Position numbers and translations under genes: made by a program. From Reticulitermes lucifugus (lineage: Eukaryota > Arthropoda > Insecta > Blattodea > Rhinotermitidae): DNA of 64,000 bases. The stretch's first letter is position 1; each line of letters opens with the position of its first letter. Location of the stretch: contig JAKCWW010000834.1 in assembly GCA_026260175.1 (NCBI GenBank), positions 9,626 to 73,625 on the forward strand, given 5' to 3'. Positions 59,651 to 64,000 of this stretch are shown here, piece after piece. The notes below the pieces were generated by a model that was not told the DNA's origin, made no database searches, and was given only the letters and a program-made list of their open reading frames with translations.

Positions 59651-60805
59651 GTTGTTTCCAAATATATTAAAAGTATACTTTGTGTTTCACGGAGTTGATG
59701 TAAGTTTTATTCTGATACTGAAAACACAATGTGGATGAGTCACCTAAGATACTACTTAAAAGGCAACGTTATGTTACATTACGTTACGTTACGTTACACT
59801 CCTCGAAAATTTTACACCTATCTGGCAAAGAAATTACCTTCCTTAAAAAAAACGTATTGAAAGCTCCGCATAGCATCCTCCATACGTAAAATTCTTTTTG
59901 AGAATCTAATGGTCACCAAGCTAGTAGAGAAATTTGCTGCCTTATATAAAACATGAAGTGTAATTACTCGCATTTGCCTGTTCACGACAATGTCTGTTAT
60001 GGCAATAGTACCACGTTTTTGTTTATAATTATTATTTCTTTCTCTCCTGAGGTAAGGGGCACGTCAGCTTCAAAATATACAATTTCCTAAGCTTCAGTTA
60101 AAATTTTATTACACCTTTTTATCTTAAATTAAGATTAAGGACCACAGTTTTAAACACTTTTCAACTTGTCATTTGTTACCGTCTCGGCGATGGCCTGTCA
60201 GCCACTCAGATGACTCGAACATCCAAATCGAGTCACTGAATCAGTAGCCTTCTCTAGGCATGACTCCACACTGAGTTCATTTTACTGAAAGTTGAATTAC
60301 CAATTTAAACGGAACTGATTCTAACGAAAGTCGCTGTCCCTTGCTTACTTTCCTGTTTCGTATTCAGCAGGTACAGGATTCAAATTGTTTCCCCGACAGA
60401 GACTACAAATTATTTATCGATACCTTCGTGACTTCCCTCGGTCTTTCTTGACAAATTTCGGGATAATAAGTAAATCAATTTCAGCCAAGATCAGTTCCTT
60501 CGTGACAGAGAGCATGTTGTAACAAGCGATAAACCATTGTATGTTTCACGGGTAATCCCTACAATTTCTACAAGAAAAGATAATAATAATAAGAATGATA
60601 AGAATAATAAAATCAGTTAGCTTTAACTTTAGTATGTCAGGAAAACTCCGTGAAAACTACCGGTGAAAATATGAAAAGCAATAAAATTAAATATCTTTAA
60701 TATAAACCTATGTATGTATCAAACAGATTTTATTTTATGTATTCCATTGTAATGACATGTTGTACTTAGTGTATGGCCTAAAATTGACACACCTATTACA
60801 TCTTT
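59651..60805. other. no gene recognised
   Basis: AT-rich. A short run of TTACG pentamers at about 59770-59796 is noted; it is not the insect telomere repeat TTAGG. Confidence 0.4.
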
Positions 60806-61035
60806 CAAAGCCTAGCGGTAACTTTACGTACCTCCAGGTCTAACATTCAGAAATTCTAAATGTTGCTCACATTGCATTTGTGTGCTTTGTATGGATCTCA
60901 GAACAAACAGCGACTTTTGCCTTATACAACATTAACAGACTGGTTTTGTATAACCGGTGGAGAGTGTTTACTGCGCGGTACGCACTGAGTCCTTATATAA
61001 AACAGATGCGTTTGGTGTTTGAAGGGTTAGTGGGT
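60806..61035 (+). repeat. dispersed repeat family, copy 3
   Basis: Same family and orientation as 7235-7465. Reads VFTARYALSPYIKQMRLVFEGLVGF in the plus strand, starting near 60967. Conserved blocks include AAAGCCTAGCGG, GTATAACCGG and GTTTACTGCGCGGTACGCAC. Class unknown. Confidence 0.75.
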
Positions 61036-61334
61036 TTTTCTCTGAACATTATGCAGTTCGACCATAACTTATAGGAGGTATAATAAAACAAAAGAGGGGT
61101 AAATAACTGTGTCCACGTAGATGGCCTGTTTTTTTCCAATTAAAATACATCTTAACGAATTAAGATGTGCGATCTTAGACTGAGTAATCTGGCTGCGGAC
61201 GGGGACGAGTGGCTGTTGTTATATAAATTGTTGTGGCCTTTCAAGTTCCATGAATTTCGGATAATTTCTTGGCTAGCTGCAAAACCGTTAGGTTCTCAAG
61301 AAGGATTCTACTTCTTGAAGGAACACAACGTCAT

Positions 61335-61697
61335 TCATTCTGTAGTCTGTCTTAAGACAGGTCCGTAGCCTCTTCCAAAGCTAGTTCTCCATAAGTTGCG
61401 ATCTAGTGCTCCCTCTTTCAATTTCCAGTAACTTCTCTTTTCCTTAAGGTCATCCAGTAGCTGCTTACGTCTTCGTCCTCGTCTTCACCGTAATTTATAT
61501 CTTTCCTTCTAACTTTCCTTCAATCACGTGTTTTAGAAGGCGATTTCTACGCAAGATGTGACCAATCCAGTTAGCCTTTCTTCTTTCTATTGTATATAAG
61601 ATATTCCTCTCCTCCTTGACTCTGTGTAATACTACTTTATTTCTCACACGATCAGTCCAACTGATCTTCTCCATTCATCTCCAACACCACATTTCAA
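61335..61697 (-). mobile_element. LINE ORF2 C-terminal fragment, decayed
   Basis: The minus strand encodes the end of a non-LTR retrotransposon polyprotein. It reads FEMWCWR, a stop, then MEKISWTDRVRNKVVLHRVK and NWIGHILRRN with KHVIEGKLEGK. After a stop and a frame change it resumes with RRGRRRKQLLDDLKEKRSYW and ends LWRTSFGRGYGPVLRQTTE at a natural stop (61337-61335). The W-RMEKISWTDRV...NWIGHILRRN segment is typical of the region after the reverse transcriptase in arthropod LINEs. At least one internal stop and one frameshift show it is dead. The RT and endonuclease are absent. The clade (RTE- or Jockey-like) is not settled. Confidence 0.85.
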
Positions 61698-63594
61698 AAC
61701 TTTCCAGATATCGAACACAACGTAATGTAATTTAAATAAATTTATTACCTAAACTTACTAAAGAATGAAAATCTGTTAAGTAAAATTAAAAGTGAAATCT
61801 TTAAACCATGAGGGTCAGTGTAAAAAATACTTCTGAAATAAGTTCTCGATTTTGTGTACCGAACTTCCGCTATGGCCCTTTTATCTATGGTTCCTTCAGT
61901 CAGAATATCAAAGTATTGTAACCGGCAAGGGTCCGTAGTTCAAGTCTCGGACTGAGCGTCAATAAGATGAGGCGATAAACTGGTTGTTTGGCCATTAGCC
62001 AGTGTATGTGAGGCCATAAATTAAATCAAATGCACTATTCAAATTTTGGAATACGCGGAGGGGTTTAGCTGTTCAAACTTCTAATTGCTCTGCGCACTTG
62101 AGCCTTATGTGTCATTAAAACGTGTAGAGGTGTAACACGCCTCATTTCCATCAAAGTCTTAAGTTCTCTTCCTTGTTATAGTAACAGGTACTTGTACGCA
62201 GATAAGTGATACTTTTGTTCAGATTCGGACTGGCTTGTCTGCTGGCTGGCTGTTTTCTTGACAAAGAGGGAGATATTCCAGAATTCGTGGCATTATAATA
62301 TTTGATTACACTGTGAGAAAAAGAAAGGAAAGGCGAGTGGTGCAGTTTACAACTCAACAGCTTAATCTGAATCGAATTTGAGTTTTCCATGACTGTGGTT
62401 TATGCACACAGCACTACTGTAACCTATCGTCGAGTCGGGGGGTTCAGGGTGGAAGGTTATGTGACACATTACGTGTCTTCGGTAAAACTAATTTACACAT
62501 GAAGAAAATCTGAAAGTAGATTACTGAAGACGGCGATTGTTTACTGCTGGATTAATTGTTTGATCGTCTAAGCTTCTAGATCACCATTTACTTCTTTGCG
62601 TGAACTTTACTTGTCACATCTTTTGCGTTTTTGATCTGACGTTTGAAAAAAGCCTCAAACGAAGACAGACAGAAAAAAGGGAAAAATTACCCTATATTCA
62701 GTTTAAAATAGAAGAAAGTCCTCCAAGGCAAGGGGCTGCGAATCAGACAAAAAGTTTTTGTAATAACATAAGCAGTTGAATAATTAAACATATTTCGAAA
62801 CAAATCGAGTGGAAACTTGAAGGCTCAGCTCATAACAAATAAAATGGATAAATCTTACCTCTACTAAATAGAAAGAAACCTCTGTAGAAACGATCTTCTT
62901 TACAATACTTTGGTTAATATTGATTAAATGAACTAAGTTTAGTCTACTTTAGCTTATGTTACTTTACGTTATGGTGAATGCGGTTGTTATTTTCTTCATA
63001 GAAACTTTGATTTATGCGCACCTTAATATGTGTTATTATTAACAGGTGCTTATTGCCATACATAACATCGACGACAACATCGAAGCTTAGAAAAATATAT
63101 TAACATCTGCTCCATCTCGTTGTGACATAACGACGCTTCTCAAACTCTTATTTTTTACATGATCCTCATAATTAGTATAAAATCTGCTACAACGTTTTTG
63201 TTTCCCTTGACATGAAACATGTTTAAAGATGATCTGAGTGAAAGAATTAAGCTTTTAAAATTAATGTCATTACATCCAAGATATTGCCAAATTCATAAAC
63301 GGTTACTGTACACTGAGTCGTTTGGTGAGACGCGTAAAACCCATTTCTAATGTCAGTACTGTCGTTAGAGATAGAAATAAGCTGTCCCTCCTCCGACTTT
63401 TAACATCTGTGCTATTGAGCGACTAACAAGAAATTGTGGCATTATTGTACAAGGTCTTCTGAGACGCTAAAATATGGATTTTTTTCCTAAAGTTTTACAA
63501 GCGTAGGCTACTATTCTTTGTCAAGATATAGGAATATTATTATGTTCGTTTCCATACCAGATTAGTGTTACCTACGAATATGGATATGGCTGTT
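61698..63594. other. no gene recognised; possible SINE at 61.9 kb
   Basis: At 61900-62025 (plus) a B-box-like GTAGTTCAAGTCTC follows TCAAAGTATTGTAACCGGC, and GTTTGGCCATTAGCC follows; this may be a decayed tRNA-type SINE. The remainder is AT-rich with no supported frame. Confidence 0.35.
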
Positions 63595-63770
63595 TCATTG
63601 GGTGTTACGTCGTATGTTTTGGTAGAAAGATGCGAAGGTTTCGGAGGAACCTCTACCTTGAGAAAGGAGGTGGTAGTTTCCTCCGAAACGTTGGTACCTA
63701 TTACCTTTACTACACGGCGTCACACACCAGAAGGCAATTGTCTTCATATTCGGCGAGGTCAGAACCTCAA
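63595..63770 (-). repeat. dispersed repeat, FEVLT type
   Basis: The minus strand reads RFEVLTSPNMKTIAFWCVTPCSKGNRYQRFGG, a close form of the FEVLTAVTMK...FWDVTPC...RYQRFGG pseudo-peptide I recall from blattodean genomes. The YQRFGG codons (minus) lie over the GAAAC and stem II parts of a hammerhead-like segment on the plus strand. Confidence 0.8.
63654..63696 (+). ncRNA. hammerhead-like fold with damaged core
   Basis: Stem I TACC (63654-63657) pairs with GGTA (63693-63696). TTGAGAA occupies the core position. Stem II GGAGG (63666-63670) pairs with CCTCC (63680-63684). GAAA (63685-63688), ACGT and T63692 follow. Both outer stems are perfect while the core has changed. A mirrored GGTTCCTCCGAAACC lies to the left on the minus strand (63636-63650). 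Confidence 0.45.
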
Positions 63771-64000
63771 ATCTCGCACATACGAGTATGTGGTTCACTG
63801 ACGTCAGTTGTATCGACACACTTGTAACAGGGCTGTTACGAACAGACCAGTTTCCACCAAACTTAGTTAAACCAGAGAGGAGTAAATGTTACTGTACATT
63901 TACAGATTTTCTTAAGTTGATTTGTCTTGAAATTAGTTTACTTTGTGGCGTAAATAAGCTTTAGTTTTTCGGGTTTTTACGAGAATTTCTTTTCAAAATA

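Noticed and set aside
59767-59796. Telomere-like pentamer repeat
   Set aside because: Unit is TTACG, not the insect TTAGG, and only a few units are present.
63205-63240. ATGAAACATGTTTAAAGATGATCTGA
   Set aside because: Contains GAAACATGT but no core lies 5' of it; the GATGATCTGA is on the wrong side.
1-64000. CRISPR array or bacterial operon
   Set aside because: No spacer-repeat pattern with unique spacers and no ribosome-binding-site-led gene clusters; the tandem arrays are contiguous satellites.

Overview
This is about 64 kb of AT-rich, intron-dense or intergenic DNA from a large eukaryotic genome. Nothing prokaryotic is present. No open frame exceeds about 140 codons outside simple-sequence arrays, and I recognise no host protein-coding gene, tRNA or rRNA gene. 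Several repeats carry pseudo-peptides that I remember, without having searched, from spurious proteins predicted in cockroach and termite genomes: FEVLTAV-type at 43.1 and 63.7 kb, YYAASCGNCLPTFRDNV-type at 42.5 and 46.2 kb, VFTARYALSPYIKQ-type at 60.9 kb. A blattodean insect is therefore the best guess, held moderately.

Layout: 0-5 kb has two foldback repeats (742-975, 3784-4081) in unique-looking DNA. 5-20 kb has two copies of a dispersed repeat (7.2, 8.8 kb), a CA microsatellite, a head-to-head repeat at 10.8 kb, a complete-looking tRNA-derived SINE with 13-bp target duplications (14.87-15.16 kb), a second SINE family (15.5 kb) and a decayed 21-bp tandem array (18.96-19.15 kb). 20.9-21.2 kb is an assembly gap. 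21-36 kb has a 17-bp tandem array, more SINE copies, a near-perfect 58-bp-arm hairpin (30.3 kb) and a tandem duplication (31.3 kb). 38-47 kb is a dense patch of decayed elements carrying hammerhead-like cores, plus a 38-bp minisatellite (44.85-45.47 kb). 50-53 kb holds CAC, 20-bp and TG arrays. 55.3-55.9 kb is a large palindrome with a hammerhead-like fold in each arm. 60.8-61.7 kb holds a third copy of the dispersed repeat and the 3' end of a LINE ORF. 63.6 kb is one more hammerhead-type repeat.

The common thread is one small RNA-like design seen at about fifteen sites in several unrelated-looking repeats: CUGANGA, one unpaired base (usually U), a hairpin, GAAA, a self-complementary stem III (ACGU, ACAUGU, ACCGGU or ACAUAUGU), then a strand that often pairs with bases just 5' of CUGANGA. 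This is the layout of minimal type I hammerhead ribozymes, known from Penelope-like retroelements and retrozymes. The motifs usually occur as divergent inverted pairs with their GAAAC ends outward. Stem I bases differ between copies but often still pair, which suggests a selected RNA fold. No Penelope-type reverse transcriptase was recognised, so these look like short non-autonomous copies or terminal repeats of such elements.
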